A stretch of 64,000 nucleotides of DNA, from the NCBI RefSeq assembly GCF_000473045.1, contig NZ_AXAY01000011.1, positions 1-64,000 of the forward strand, in the 5' to 3' direction. This document shows, piece after piece, positions 24,759-33,512 of this stretch. The stretch's first letter is position 1, and each line of letters begins with the position of its first letter. Source of the stretch: Bradyrhizobium sp. WSM3983 (lineage in GTDB: Bacteria > Pseudomonadota > Alphaproteobacteria > Rhizobiales > Xanthobacteraceae). Made by a program: the position numbers and the translations under genes. The notes beneath the pieces are model-generated. The model was given only the letters and a program-made list of their open reading frames with translations, was not told the DNA's origin and did not search any database.

Positions 24759-25187
24759 ATGGATATCAAGATCCCCGAAACACTGGACGCCTGGAACGCA
24801 GCCGGCGACGATTATCTCCCCGGTCTCCTTGAGATGCGCTTTCGTAAAGTAGAGGCTGATGAAGTTGTCGCGACGCTTGAGGTAAGCAGCGCCCACGCCA
24901 CCTGGCATGGCTATCTGCACGCCGGCACCGTGACGTCACTCGCTGACACCTGCTGTGGTTACGGGACTCTGCGCGGCCTTCCGGCCGGCGCCAGTGGTTT
25001 CACCACCGTGGAGCTCAAGAGCAACCTAATCGGAACGGCACGCGAGGGCATCGTGGTCTGTACGGCGCGTCCGATACATAAAGGACGTACCACGCAAGTG
25101 TGGGACGCCGAAGTGCGCCGCGAGGCCGATGGCGTTGCAATCGCTTACTTTCGCAACACGCAATTGGTCCTGTGGCCGAAAGCGTGA
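24759..25187 (+). CDS. PaaI-family hotdog thioesterase
   Basis: A 142-residue hotdog-fold protein. The signature HAGTVTSLADTCCGYGTLRGLPAG (about 58-81) has the His-Ala-Gly-Thr and Ala-Asp residues of PaaI-like acyl-CoA thioesterases, followed by FTTVELKSNLIGTAREG. It should hydrolyse an acyl- or aryl-CoA in the cytoplasm; the specific substrate is unknown. AGGAGAGC precedes ATG 24759. It diverges from the EthD/HxlR pair. Confidence 0.88.
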   Translation: MDIKIPETLDAWNAAGDDYLPGLLEMRFRKVEADEVVATLEVSSAHATWHGYLHAGTVTSLADTCCGYGTLRGLPAGASGFTTVELKSNLIGTAREGIVVCTARPIHKGRTTQVWDAEVRREADGVAIAYFRNTQLVLWPKA

Positions 25188-25310
25188 TTGGCAGTCGTCG
25201 GCTACGCCGTAACCCGGCTCCGTCCGGAGTGGTGTCCGTCTATCGGCTCCGCCGTCGGTCGCAGAGGGAGCAATTTTTCTTGGGCTTCCATTTCGACTGA
25301 GCTGCCGGTG

Positions 25311-25358
25311 TGGCGCACCCGGCACGATTCGAACGTGCGGCCTCCACCTTCGGAGGGG
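25311..25358 (-). other. 3' fragment of tRNA-Arg(CCG), att-site-like
   Basis: On the minus strand the sequence runs from a CTCCGAA anticodon loop (anticodon CCG) through the 3' stem side, a T-arm GCACG-TTCGAAT-CGTGC and the acceptor end CGGGTGC-G-CCA. The 5' half (acceptor, D-arm and 5' anticodon stem) is absent: the bases before the loop do not pair with GGTGG. Loss exactly at the anticodon loop is the usual scar of a tyrosine-recombinase element integrating in a tRNA gene. With this orientation the intact tRNA would lie at higher coordinates; none is seen in the window. Confidence 0.78.
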
Positions 25359-25459
25359 ATGCCGAGCATGGCAAGAGATCGACGCGTTGCTGACCGTGAC
25401 TCGCGATTTAGGCCACCCCGCAGTGACCTTACGCCTATCGATAAGCTGGACCTACGCAG

Positions 25460-26182
25460 ATGGTAATGGATCACACCGGCGTTACCCGACACATGTTCGA
25501 TGCGAACGATGCTGAGGCGCTCGCCAAGCCAGAAGAACGGTTCACCGACAGCAAAGGACACTTGCTCGCCCACAGCACGCCCACGTGTCTCATTTTTGGG
25601 GCGCCGAGCGATGGAGGTATGGCTTACCAAATCCAGCGTTATCCTACCGAATTGATCGACGTGCTACGTTTGACTGCTGGCGAACGTGTCGTTATCCGGC
25701 CTGTCTTGCCGCAGGATCGGGAACTCCTGAACGCGTTCTTCCATGGTCTCTCCGCTGACGCGCGGTGCAGTCGGTTCATGCATCCTGTCAGTGAACTGTC
25801 TTCCGAACTATTGCGGCAATTCACGCAGGTTGACTATGCCAATCATGTCGCGCTCGTTGCCGAAGTCTTCGTCGATGGCTGCGAAGTCGTGATTGGTGAA
25901 GCGCGCTATGCGCGGGCGGCCGACGTCTCATCAGCAGAATTTGCAGTATCGGTAGCCGACTCCTGGCAGGGTAACGGCCTCGCAAAACTGCTCTTGGGCA
26001 GACTTGAACGCTTCGCGTCAGAGGCCGGCGTTCGTCAGATCACGGCTGAGACATTTGCTAGTAATAAGAAAATGCTGGGGGTGGCAGCAAAAGCTGGCTT
26101 CAAGATTTCTGCGAGTCTCGGCGCGCCGGGCGTAATGCGGCTTGTAAAGAGACTGGCTCCGCTGCAGCAGAGACCGAAATGA
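25460..26182 (+). CDS. GNAT-family N-acetyltransferase
   Basis: Up to 240 residues; the GNAT domain occupies about residues 75-235. It opens RVVIRPVLPQDRELLNAFFHGLSADARCSRFMHP, a start typical of Pat-like protein or small-molecule acetyltransferases, and has the acetyl-CoA motif A as VADSWQGNGLAKLLLGRL (Q-x-x-G-x-A). ATG 25619 may be the true start because the first ~53 residues show no family pattern. The stop overlaps an ATG (ATGA at 26179) of a truncated EamA gene, indicating that the two once formed an operon. Confidence 0.85.
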   Translation: MVMDHTGVTRHMFDANDAEALAKPEERFTDSKGHLLAHSTPTCLIFGAPSDGGMAYQIQRYPTELIDVLRLTAGERVVIRPVLPQDRELLNAFFHGLSADARCSRFMHPVSELSSELLRQFTQVDYANHVALVAEVFVDGCEVVIGEARYARAADVSSAEFAVSVADSWQGNGLAKLLLGRLERFASEAGVRQITAETFASNKKMLGVAAKAGFKISASLGAPGVMRLVKRLAPLQQRPK

Positions 26183-26400
26183 CGCCCAATACCCCTTTTA
26201 CGACGTTGAACAAATGCAAGCGCCCCAGGCTGCGAAGTGTGATCGCCCTGTGCCTCGGCATGGCCGGATTGGTCCTCCTTATGGGGGCGAATTTTGGAGG
26301 CGGGGTCGGCGGGCAGCGATACGCGACAATACCGTCAAGCGAGGTCGATGGCCGGGACCAATCGGCCACGCCCCACAGTGATTTGAGGGACTGGCGATGA
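26179..26400 (+). pseudogene. Chimeric remnant of an EamA transporter gene (copy 1)
   Basis: This 73-codon frame joins two separated pieces of the EamA gene downstream. Bases 26162-26195 equal 27121-27154, 26205-26219 equal 27155-27169, and 26220 to about 26304 equal 27530-27614 with two mismatches. A 360-bp segment (27170-27529) is missing and nine bases are added, after which EamA similarity ends. Only one membrane helix remains, so no transporter can form. Its ATG overlaps the GNAT stop and its stop overlaps the MaoC start. Confidence 0.85.
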
Positions 26401-26846
26401 TCGAGTGGTTCGAGGATTTGTCTTTGGGAATGCGCTTCAAAAGTGGAACTGTCCAAGTCTCCGAGCACGATATCAAGCAGTTCGCGGCCAAGTTCGATCC
26501 GCAGCCGTTTCATCTAGACGATGACGCTGCGCAAAAAACGATTTTCAAAGGCCTCGCAGCATCGGGATGGCACACCGCTGCCATAGCAATGAGCCTTGCG
26601 GTTCAAACTCGTCCGTTTGGTCCTCATCCCCTCATTGGTCTCGGAGTTGACGGTCTTCGCTGGATGATGCCGGTGAGACCCGGCGATATCCTGTTCGTCG
26701 AAGGCGAAGTTGTTGACCTCACGCCTTCCAAGTCCAAGCCTCAAGGCACCGTTTTGATCAAGTGGATTGCTTACAATCAGAACGGCGACGCGGTTTACAC
26801 TTTCACTCCGATTGGTTTTGTGCCGTGTCGGCCGAAAGCGATCTAG
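26397..26846 (+). CDS. MaoC-like hotdog dehydratase
   Basis: A 149-residue single-hotdog protein. It starts WFEDLSLGMRFKSGTVQVSEHDIKQFAAKFDPQPFHLDDDAA, the usual MaoC N-terminus with the hydratase-type Asp-Pro-His motif (FDPQPFH), and continues with GLAASGWHTAAIAM and VRPGDILFVEGEV. It likely hydrates or dehydrates an enoyl-CoA. No strong ribosome site is visible, but its ATG overlaps the stop of the EamA remnant, which suggests translational coupling acquired by rearrangement. Confidence 0.85.
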   Translation: MIEWFEDLSLGMRFKSGTVQVSEHDIKQFAAKFDPQPFHLDDDAAQKTIFKGLAASGWHTAAIAMSLAVQTRPFGPHPLIGLGVDGLRWMMPVRPGDILFVEGEVVDLTPSKSKPQGTVLIKWIAYNQNGDAVYTFTPIGFVPCRPKAI

Positions 26847-26869
26847 ACGCGCGGTGAGGCGATCGAGGC

Positions 26870-27115
26870 GCCCAAGGGTCCGCGGGATGACGGGAACACC
26901 GTAGCCCTTGTGGGCGTCACCTATCGCCTTGTCGGATTCGACGCGGCGGAGACCGGCCGCCTGACGCAAGGGCCAGCGAGGCTGCGCCCGGCGGCTACCC
27001 TTCGGCTGCGGTCGATCATTACCGGCGGGCGGCTCAATCTTTCCGCGTCCTATGGGCCGACCGGCCGAGGGAAGCCCAATATGGCCGGCTGTGCGGCGGC
27101 CGCACTGACTATGTT
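26870..27115 (+). pseudogene. Thermonuclease (SNase-like) remnant
   Basis: DGNTVALVGVTYRLVGFDAAETG (26889-26958 region, an altered form of the SNase start DGDT...GFDTPE) is followed by an AATLRLRSIITGGRLNL helix. A YGRLCG element then appears in another frame near 27078-27098. The first catalytic Asp is replaced by Asn (DGN), the P of the D-x-P-E motif is gone, and the remainder is missing. It is a decayed secreted-nuclease gene. Confidence 0.6.
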
Positions 27116-27137
27116 CCGAACTGCAGCAGAGACCGAA

Positions 27138-28047
27138 ATGACGCCCAATACCCCGTTGAACAAATGCAATCGCGCTATTCGCTCGCACGCTTGGGGCCTG
27201 CTGCTTGTGGTCGCGACCGCCGTTGGTTGGGGCCTCGGCTGGCCCATGATGAAGCTCGCCATGCACGATTGGCCGCCGCTGTTCGCCCGCGGTTGCGCCG
27301 GGCTGGCTGCCGCGCTCGGCCTTGCCATCATCGCGGTGGTGCGGGGACAGAACCTCTTACCCTCGCGCAGCCTGGCGCCGCGGCTCGCCCTCGGGGCAGC
27401 GACTAATGTGTTCGCCCCTATGGGCTTCACAGCCCTGGCGCTGCTGTGGCTTACGGTGGCACAAGCTGCGCTGCTGACTTACTCCATGCCGATCTGGGCG
27501 ACGTTGCTCGCCTGGCCGATCCTTGGGGAGCGCCCCAGGCTGCGAAGTGTGATCGCCCTGTGCCTCGGGCTGGCCGGATTGGTCCTCCTTATGGGGGCGA
27601 ATTTTGGAGGCGGGATCGAAACCTTTCCGGGCGTGGCGCTCGCCCTTGCCGCGGCCATCCTGTTCGCCCTGGCGCGCGGTCACCTCCCGGGCGCCTATTC
27701 CACTGCCGCCGATGGTCTCAACCGCGTGGCAGATCGGCCTCGGTTCGGCGGCAATGATCGTCGTTGGCTTGACCCTCAACGGGTCGGAGATCAGGCCGCT
27801 GAGCTTCGCTGGAGCAGGCGGGCTCGCCTACCAGGCGGTGTGTTCCATGGCTCTCTGTTATCTCTCGTGGTTCGCTGCCCTTGAGCGTGTTCCCGCAGCG
27901 ACGGCATCGACCGGGCTTCTACTGGTCCCGGTTGTCGGCGCGCTGTCTGCCACTGCGATTCTCGGTGAAGCGCTAGGTTTCCGGGAAATCTGCGCATTCG
28001 TGCTGACACTTGGAGGGGTGGCACTGGAGTTGCGGGGACGCAGATGA
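27138..28047 (+). pseudogene. EamA/DMT-family transporter, frameshifted (copy 2)
   Basis: The gene encodes a ten-helix drug/metabolite transporter but in two frames. The first (27138 to about 27672) covers helices 1-5 with two EamA features (WGLGWPMMK and LTYSMPIWATLLAWPILGERP). The second frame resumes at AVTSRAPIPLPPMVSTAWQIGLG and runs to 28047 with GALSATAILGEALGFREICAF. One extra base within the GCGCGC at 27672-27677 accounts for it. Exporter substrates are unknown. The 5' end repeats that of the remnant at 26179. A sequencing error in the GC run is possible. Confidence 0.8.
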
Positions 28048-28356
28048 TGGACCGCGCCGCAGGCATGTCGGCTTCGGTCAGCGCCTTGGCTTTCCGAATC
28101 GCCGAGCCCGGCTGCTTAAGCGCGCAGCGACGTAAACCCACAGACGCAACAGCCGCAACTTTTTTGATTCATTTTGAATTGCTTGTCGCTCCAATTCGCG
28201 GCAGGCGGTGATCGTCGAAGTCAGCTTGGGGTCATTCGTGTCGCTTTTGACATATCTGCTGCATGTCCGCTTTTCCGGTCCATTTCGGACCTGAAATCGA
28301 CCTTGCGGAGAACGGGATAGGCGTGATTCAAGATTTCCGAACCGGAGCCTCGAATC
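28048..28356. other. Non-coding stretch before the IS5-family transposase
   Basis: No gene. The stretch includes TGTCGCTTTTGACATATCTGC and CATGTCCGCTTTTCC-like text (28238-28285) that resembles intergenic repeats I recall from Bradyrhizobium. The left end of the insertion sequence probably lies near 28300-28345, but I could not match terminal inverted repeats with confidence. Confidence 0.35.
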
Positions 28357-29118
28357 ATGAGATATGAACTCACGGATTTTGAATGGACTGCCATCAGCCC
28401 GTTCCTTCCGAACAAGTCGCGCGGCGTGCCGAGGGTCAACGACTGACGGGTCCTCAACGGCATCTTCTGGATATTGCGGTCAGGCGCACCATCGCGCGAT
28501 CTGCCGGAGGGCTTTGGGCCCTACACGACCTGCTACAACCGGTTCGTTCGTTGGCGAATGGCTGGCATCTGGGACTTGATCATGGAGGCTTTCGCCGAAG
28601 CCCATGATAGCTCCGTCCAGATGATCGACACTTCAATTGTCCGCGTCCACCAGCATGGCGGTTGCGCGGGAGGTGGCGAAACAAGGCTGATGGGCCGGTC
28701 GAGAGGCGGGTTAACGACCAAAATACATGCCTGCGTCGATACTAACGGATTGCCCGTTCGCCTCGAACTGACGACCGGTGAGGCCCATGACAATCGGCTC
28801 GTCACCGAGCTGCTATCTGATATGAAATCAGGGGCTATGTTGCTCGCTGATCGTGGATACGATGCAGATTGGATCAGAGAATTTGCCGGTCAGCGCGGTG
28901 CATGGGCCAATATTCCACCGAAATCTAACCGCAAAGATCCCATCTGCTTTAGCCCCTATCTCTACCGTGCACGCAATCTGGTCGAGCGGTTCTTCAACCG
29001 GATCAAGCAATGTCGGCGGGTCGCCACGCGATATGACAAACTCGCGGCCAACTACCTTGCGTTCATCAAGCTCGCAGCCATTCGGATTTGGCTACGAGCT
29101 TATGAGTCCACGCCCTAA
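28357..29118 (+). mobile_element. IS5-family (IS427-like) transposase, interrupted by a stop codon
   Basis: The reading frame from ATG 28357 to 29118 encodes a complete IS5-type transposase of ~253 codons: N-terminal MRYELTDFEWTAISPFLPNK, GPYTTCYNRFVRW, and DDE elements in MIDTSIVRVHQHG, LLADRGYDADW and RNLVERFFNRIKQCRRVATRYDK. Codon 30 (28444-28446) is TGA within VND-stop-RVLNGIFW, where relatives have an Arg codon; CGA to TGA would explain it. IS427 members often express the protein by frameshifting between two frames, but here no shift is needed, so this is a nonsense mutation. Confidence 0.85.
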
Positions 29119-29656
29119 TCGGCGTGTGCCAGCCCTGATCGTGCTTTATGCCATGCCGATCCTCACCTTATTCCTAGCACTTCTGCCTTTTCTGGCTTCC
29201 TCCGCAAGTAAGGACTAACCCCGCCTGTGACCCTCGCCGGAGCCGTCTATACACGACGGCTTTTGGCTCATTGTCGACCTGAGAGGGCTATCCGCCTGAG
29301 GTCAGCTTGTGACCCAACTGCGACATCGAACCTGATAAATGCCGGTAACATTTCCCACTCGCCGCCCCACGCGACGTGCCAATAGCGGCGGGCGCTTTTT
29401 AAATCCCTCGGCAATGCAGAAACTCTCCTGAGTTTCTGAGATGGGAGTCGTTGTCGGATATCTGTGTGGGGACAAATCGCTATCGGTGCTTGTCGATCCG
29501 AACGAAACCCCAGATGGAAAGGTCGCGCCCGCGACCTTGCAGAGCGTCGATCCGATGCCCAGTTGAGCCCGCGCTGTTGAGCCCGCGCTTTACGGTGCAC
29601 CACCGTGGTGGTAAACTTCACACCCTTACAAAAGCAAATCTAAAAGGGAGGATTTC
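29119..29656. other. 538-bp stretch downstream of the transposase with only tiny open frames
   Basis: A hydrophobic 38-codon frame (29102-29218; PALIVLYAMPILTLFLALLPFLA) and a 41-codon frame from ATG 29441 (MGVVVGYLCGDKSLSVLVD) can be read; neither has good support. Near 29560-29590 GTTGAGCCCGCGCT is directly repeated. The promoter for the SnoaL-like gene should lie at the right end. Confidence 0.35.
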
Positions 29657-30097
29657 ATGCGCTCGATTCTTGCAGCGGCATTCGCTCTTTGTTTGCTCAC
29701 AGTCGCGCCAGTAAGGTCCCTCGCCGGTGACCCCCAGCACGATGTCTCGGCGGCTTACGCAACATTTGATGCGACGTACAACAAGGGCGACGCGAAGGCC
29801 GTTGTCGCCTTATATTTGCCGAACGCGAAGGTGCTGCCGCCAACCCACGAGGTGGCGTCGGGTCCGGCGGCGATCGAGAAGTTTTTCGCCGGGTTCTACG
29901 CCAACGGCGTAACGGACCACAAACTTGAGGTGATCGACGCGGGTGGCGATGACAAGGTCGTCTATGGCACGGCAAACTGGAGCGCCAAAGGCAAGGACAA
30001 GGATGGCAAGCCTGCAAGCTTCTCTGGCATCGCCACCCACGTGTTCGAGCGTCAGGCGGACGGTTCGCTGAAGCTGAGGTTGCATACCTTCAACTGA
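29657..30097 (+). CDS. Secreted SnoaL/DUF4440-like protein
   Basis: A 146-residue protein with a Sec signal peptide (MRSILAAAFALCLLTVAPVRSLAG) and an NTF2-like cone fold: YATFDATYNKGDAKAVVALYLPNAKVLPP, then AIEKFFAGFYANGVTDHKLEV and KDGKPASFSGIATHVFERQADGSLKLRLHTFN. Members act as small-molecule isomerases or binding proteins; here no function can be given. AAAGGGAGGA precedes ATG 29657. It lies 43 bp before the cyclase-ATPase gene on the same strand, so the two may be cotranscribed. Confidence 0.8.
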   Translation: MRSILAAAFALCLLTVAPVRSLAGDPQHDVSAAYATFDATYNKGDAKAVVALYLPNAKVLPPTHEVASGPAAIEKFFAGFYANGVTDHKLEVIDAGGDDKVVYGTANWSAKGKDKDGKPASFSGIATHVFERQADGSLKLRLHTFN

Positions 30098-30140
30098 GCT
30101 GGCCGTGTGTGCCGCCTGACGCCTCGCGAGGAGACTTCGC

Positions 30141-33100
30141 GTGGATATCGCGGAATGGCTTCGTGGCCTTGGGCTGGAGCGCTACATACAGGCCTTCCAG
30201 GATGCCGAAGTCACGCCCGAGATCCTGTCAGAGCTGACCGACGGCGACCTGCGGGAACTTGGCTTGCCACTCGGCCCGCGTAAGACGGTGCTGAAAGCGA
30301 TTTACGCACACGGTTCATCGCATGCTCCCGACCCTGTTGAGGCTCGCGCGTCGGCTATAGAGCGGAAGGTAGCACTCCCGTCGGATGCTGACCGTCGGCA
30401 ACTCACCGTCATGTTTGTCGATCTGGTGGGCTCGACCGCGCTCGCCTCGGGGCGCGACCCTGAGGAGCTGCGAGACCTCATGCAGACCTACCAGAACACC
30501 GTGGCAGGCGAGATCACCCGGTTCGAAGGCCACATAGCCAAGTTCCTGGGCGATGGCGTGCTCGCGTACTTCGGCTGGCCGCGGGCCCATGAAGACGAGG
30601 CGGAGCGTGCCGTTCGCGCCGGCATGCGGGTGACTAAGGCGGTCGCGGCCCTTGCCGAGCCCGCTGGTGCAGTGCTTGCCGCTCGCGTCGGCATCGCAAC
30701 CGGCCTGGTGGTCGTCGGCGAACTGATCGGAGAAGGCGAGGCCCGCGAGCGTGCGGTCATCGGTGAGACTCCGAACCTGGCCGCGCGATTGCAAGGGCTC
30801 GCCGAGCCAGGCAGCGTTGTGATCGCCGAGTCAACGCGCCATCTAATTGGCGAAGCCTTCATGTACCATGATCTCGGCACAGTGCCTCTAAAAGGTTTCC
30901 CTGGCCCAGTGCAAGCCTGGCTGGTGATCGGTGAGAGCGCGGCGGAGAGTCGATTCGACGCACAGCACGGGGTGTCGACGACTGCGCTGGTCGGGCGCGA
31001 CCAGGAACTCGCACTTCTCTTGGATCGCTGGGAGCGGGCGAAAGAGCGAGAGGGACAGATCGTCCTGCTTGGCGGCGAACCAGGCATCGGCAAATCCCGC
31101 CTCCTGCGGGCCCTGCGCGACCAGCTCGCGGGTGTTCCGCACACACCCCTGAGCCATTTCTGTTCGCCATTCCATACCAACAGCGCCCTATACCCTGTCA
31201 TTGGGCTCCTTGAACGAGCAGCGGGAATTCGGCGGGAGGACCTTCCCGAAGAGCAGCTCGATAAGCTCGAGGCGATGCTCGCTCTTGCGACAGACGACGC
31301 GTATGAGAGCGCACGCGTTCTCGCGGACCTGTTGGCAATCCCGACAGGCGACCGATACCCGCCACTGAAGTTCGGTCCACACCAGAAGAAGGAGCGAACG
31401 TTTCAGGCTCTTTTGGAGCAGGTACGAGGCCTGGCGGCAAGACAGCCTCTGCTTGCCATTTACGAGGATGTCCACTGGGCCGACCCCACCATGCTCGAAC
31501 TCCTCGACCGGGCTGTTGATGAAGTGCAGCGCCTCCCGGTCCTCATGATTATTACCTTCCGACCGGAATTCGTTCCGCGCTGGACGGGACATGGACACGT
31601 GACAGCACTCTTTTTGAGCCGGCTGGGACGCAGGCAAGGCGCGGCCGTGGTCAACCGGATAACCGGCGGCAGATTGCTTCCACAGGAGGTGCTTGAGCAG
31701 ATTTTGGCCAAGACGGATGGCGTGCCGTTGTTTGTCGAGGAACTGACTAAGACCGTCCTCGAATCCGGGCTCCTTAGGGAGCGGGGCAACTGCTATGAAC
31801 TGATAGGTCCGTTACCGCCGCTGGCGATCCCGACAACGCTCAAGGACTCGCTGATGGCTCGTCTGGACCGGTTGGCACCGGTGAAGGAAGTCGCCCAGAT
31901 CGCAGCCTGCATTGGCCGAGAGTTCGGACGCGACCTTCTGAAAGCAGTAGCTCCGCTCGATGAGGATGCCCTCCAGCTTGCTCTCAATGAACTACTGGAG
32001 GCGGAGCTCATATTCCGGCATGGAATTCCGCCGGATATTGGCTACAGCTTCAAACATGCGCTGGTACAGGACATCGCGCACGAGAGCCTCTTGAGGAGCA
32101 AGCGGCAGCAGATCCATGCTCGTATTGCCGCTGCTCTCGAAGAGCTTTATCCTGTCCGTGCGGAGGCAGAGCCGGAGACGATTGCTTCGCATCTCACCGA
32201 GGCTGGGCTGGCGGACAGGGCCGTCGGCTATTGGCTGCGGGCCGGCCGGAACGCCGCGGGGCGTTCCGCCAATCTCGAAGCGATCACTCATCTCACAAGC
32301 GGGTTAGAGGCGCTCAAGTCCTGTCGAGAGGGGCCGGAGCGGGATCGCCAGGAACTCGCGCTGCAGACGGCAATCGGGGGTCCGCTGATCGCCATTCACG
32401 GATACACGGCTCCGCAGCTCGGCACTGCGTTCGATAGGGCTCACGCGCTCTGCAAAGAACTTGACGACGCGGACGCCTTGTTCGCCACGATCAGCGGCAA
32501 GTTCATTTTCCATTTTGTAAGAGGCGACTACGGCGCCATGCAGAGCCTGGCGGCCGAGGCGCGTAGCGCCGCCGAGCGCACCGGGGACACGGCACTGGAG
32601 TTGGCGGCGCATCGCTTGGCAGCTCTCACGGCCATGCACGCCGGTGACTTTCTTAAGGCCCGCTCCGAGTTCGAGACGATTCTGAGTCGCTATGAGCCGA
32701 AGGCGCATCGGCCGCCGCCTGTGCATTATGTCCATGACCCGAAGGCTTCTGCGTTACCCTACTTGGCGATTGTGCTTTGGATCCTTGGCTACCCCGAGCA
32801 GGCGCAGAGGGCGAGCCGCACGGCGTTTGAGTACGCTGTGGAGTTGAACCAGACGAACCTTACCGCCCACATGGAGGTCTATGGCGGGGCGGCGCCTGCG
32901 GAGCTGATGGGTGATGTGGCGGCTGCGCATGCGCACGCGGACGCTATCATCGACCTCGCTGATCAACACAGCTTGAACTACTGGCGGTTGAGCGGACTCA
33001 TCCTGCGGGGCTGGGCGATGGCACGGGAAGGTAACGTGGAGAGTGGCTTGACGCTCATGCGCCAAAGTCTGAACGAGCGGAACCGGCTCGGAGCCAGTTG

Positions 33101-33512
33101 GTACGAGGTTCGGTACTTGTGCATGCTGGCGGCGACGTACCTGCAACTGGGTGACGGCGACAAGGGTCTCGTTGCTCTCGCTGAAGCAAAGGACCTCGCT
33201 GCACGCAATAATGAGCACATGTGGGAGGCAGAACTTGCATGCCTCGGTGGCGAATTGCAGCGCATTCGTGGTGCTTCACCGGATGAGGTCGAGGCGTATT
33301 TGCAAACCGCGCTCCACGTTGCACAGGGCCAGAGCGCCAAGTCATTCGAGTTGCGTGCGGCCATGAGTCTGGCTCGGCTTTGGCGCGACCAGGGTAGGGT
33401 AGTCGAGGCGCGAGGTCTCCTTGGCTCCATTTACGGGTGGTTCACGGAAGGATACGAGACACCTGACTTCCGTGCCGCTAAGGCACTCATGGCGGAACTA
33501 ACTGCGCCTTAA
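30141..33512 (+). CDS. SAM-domain class III adenylate/guanylate cyclase with AAA ATPase and TPR region
   Basis: An 1123-residue signalling protein. Order: SAM domain (1-60, MDIAEWLRGLGLERYIQAF); class III cyclase domain (about 83-265) with metal-binding Asp residues in VMFVDLVGST and LGDGVLAYFGWP; a large ATPase module with Walker A GGEPGIGKSR (about 310) and a Walker B-like AIYEDVHWAD; and a helical TPR-like C-terminal half (about 690-1123). The substrate-specifying residues were not resolved, so ATP versus GTP is open. Multi-domain cyclases of this layout are numerous in Bradyrhizobium; no membrane segment is present. GTG 30141 follows GCGAGGAGAC. Confidence 0.92.
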   Translation: MDIAEWLRGLGLERYIQAFQDAEVTPEILSELTDGDLRELGLPLGPRKTVLKAIYAHGSSHAPDPVEARASAIERKVALPSDADRRQLTVMFVDLVGSTALASGRDPEELRDLMQTYQNTVAGEITRFEGHIAKFLGDGVLAYFGWPRAHEDEAERAVRAGMRVTKAVAALAEPAGAVLAARVGIATGLVVVGELIGEGEARERAVIGETPNLAARLQGLAEPGSVVIAESTRHLIGEAFMYHDLGTVPLKGFPGPVQAWLVIGESAAESRFDAQHGVSTTALVGRDQELALLLDRWERAKEREGQIVLLGGEPGIGKSRLLRALRDQLAGVPHTPLSHFCSPFHTNSALYPVIGLLERAAGIRREDLPEEQLDKLEAMLALATDDAYESARVLADLLAIPTGDRYPPLKFGPHQKKERTFQALLEQVRGLAARQPLLAIYEDVHWADPTMLELLDRAVDEVQRLPVLMIITFRPEFVPRWTGHGHVTALFLSRLGRRQGAAVVNRITGGRLLPQEVLEQILAKTDGVPLFVEELTKTVLESGLLRERGNCYELIGPLPPLAIPTTLKDSLMARLDRLAPVKEVAQIAACIGREFGRDLLKAVAPLDEDALQLALNELLEAELIFRHGIPPDIGYSFKHALVQDIAHESLLRSKRQQIHARIAAALEELYPVRAEAEPETIASHLTEAGLADRAVGYWLRAGRNAAGRSANLEAITHLTSGLEALKSCREGPERDRQELALQTAIGGPLIAIHGYTAPQLGTAFDRAHALCKELDDADALFATISGKFIFHFVRGDYGAMQSLAAEARSAAERTGDTALELAAHRLAALTAMHAGDFLKARSEFETILSRYEPKAHRPPPVHYVHDPKASALPYLAIVLWILGYPEQAQRASRTAFEYAVELNQTNLTAHMEVYGGAAPAELMGDVAAAHAHADAIIDLADQHSLNYWRLSGLILRGWAMAREGNVESGLTLMRQSLNERNRLGASWYEVRYLCMLAATYLQLGDGDKGLVALAEAKDLAARNNEHMWEAELACLGGELQRIRGASPDEVEAYLQTALHVAQGQSAKSFELRAAMSLARLWRDQGRVVEARGLLGSIYGWFTEGYETPDFRAAKALMAELTAP

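Noticed and set aside
27791..28141. Minus-strand peptide KAKALTEADMPAARS resembling an integrase start
   Set aside because: Only about 15 residues, partly opposite the EamA gene; too short to claim an integrase remnant.
29102..29218. 38-codon hydrophobic frame as a small membrane protein
   Set aside because: It begins inside the transposase end, lacks a ribosome site and has no recognised family.
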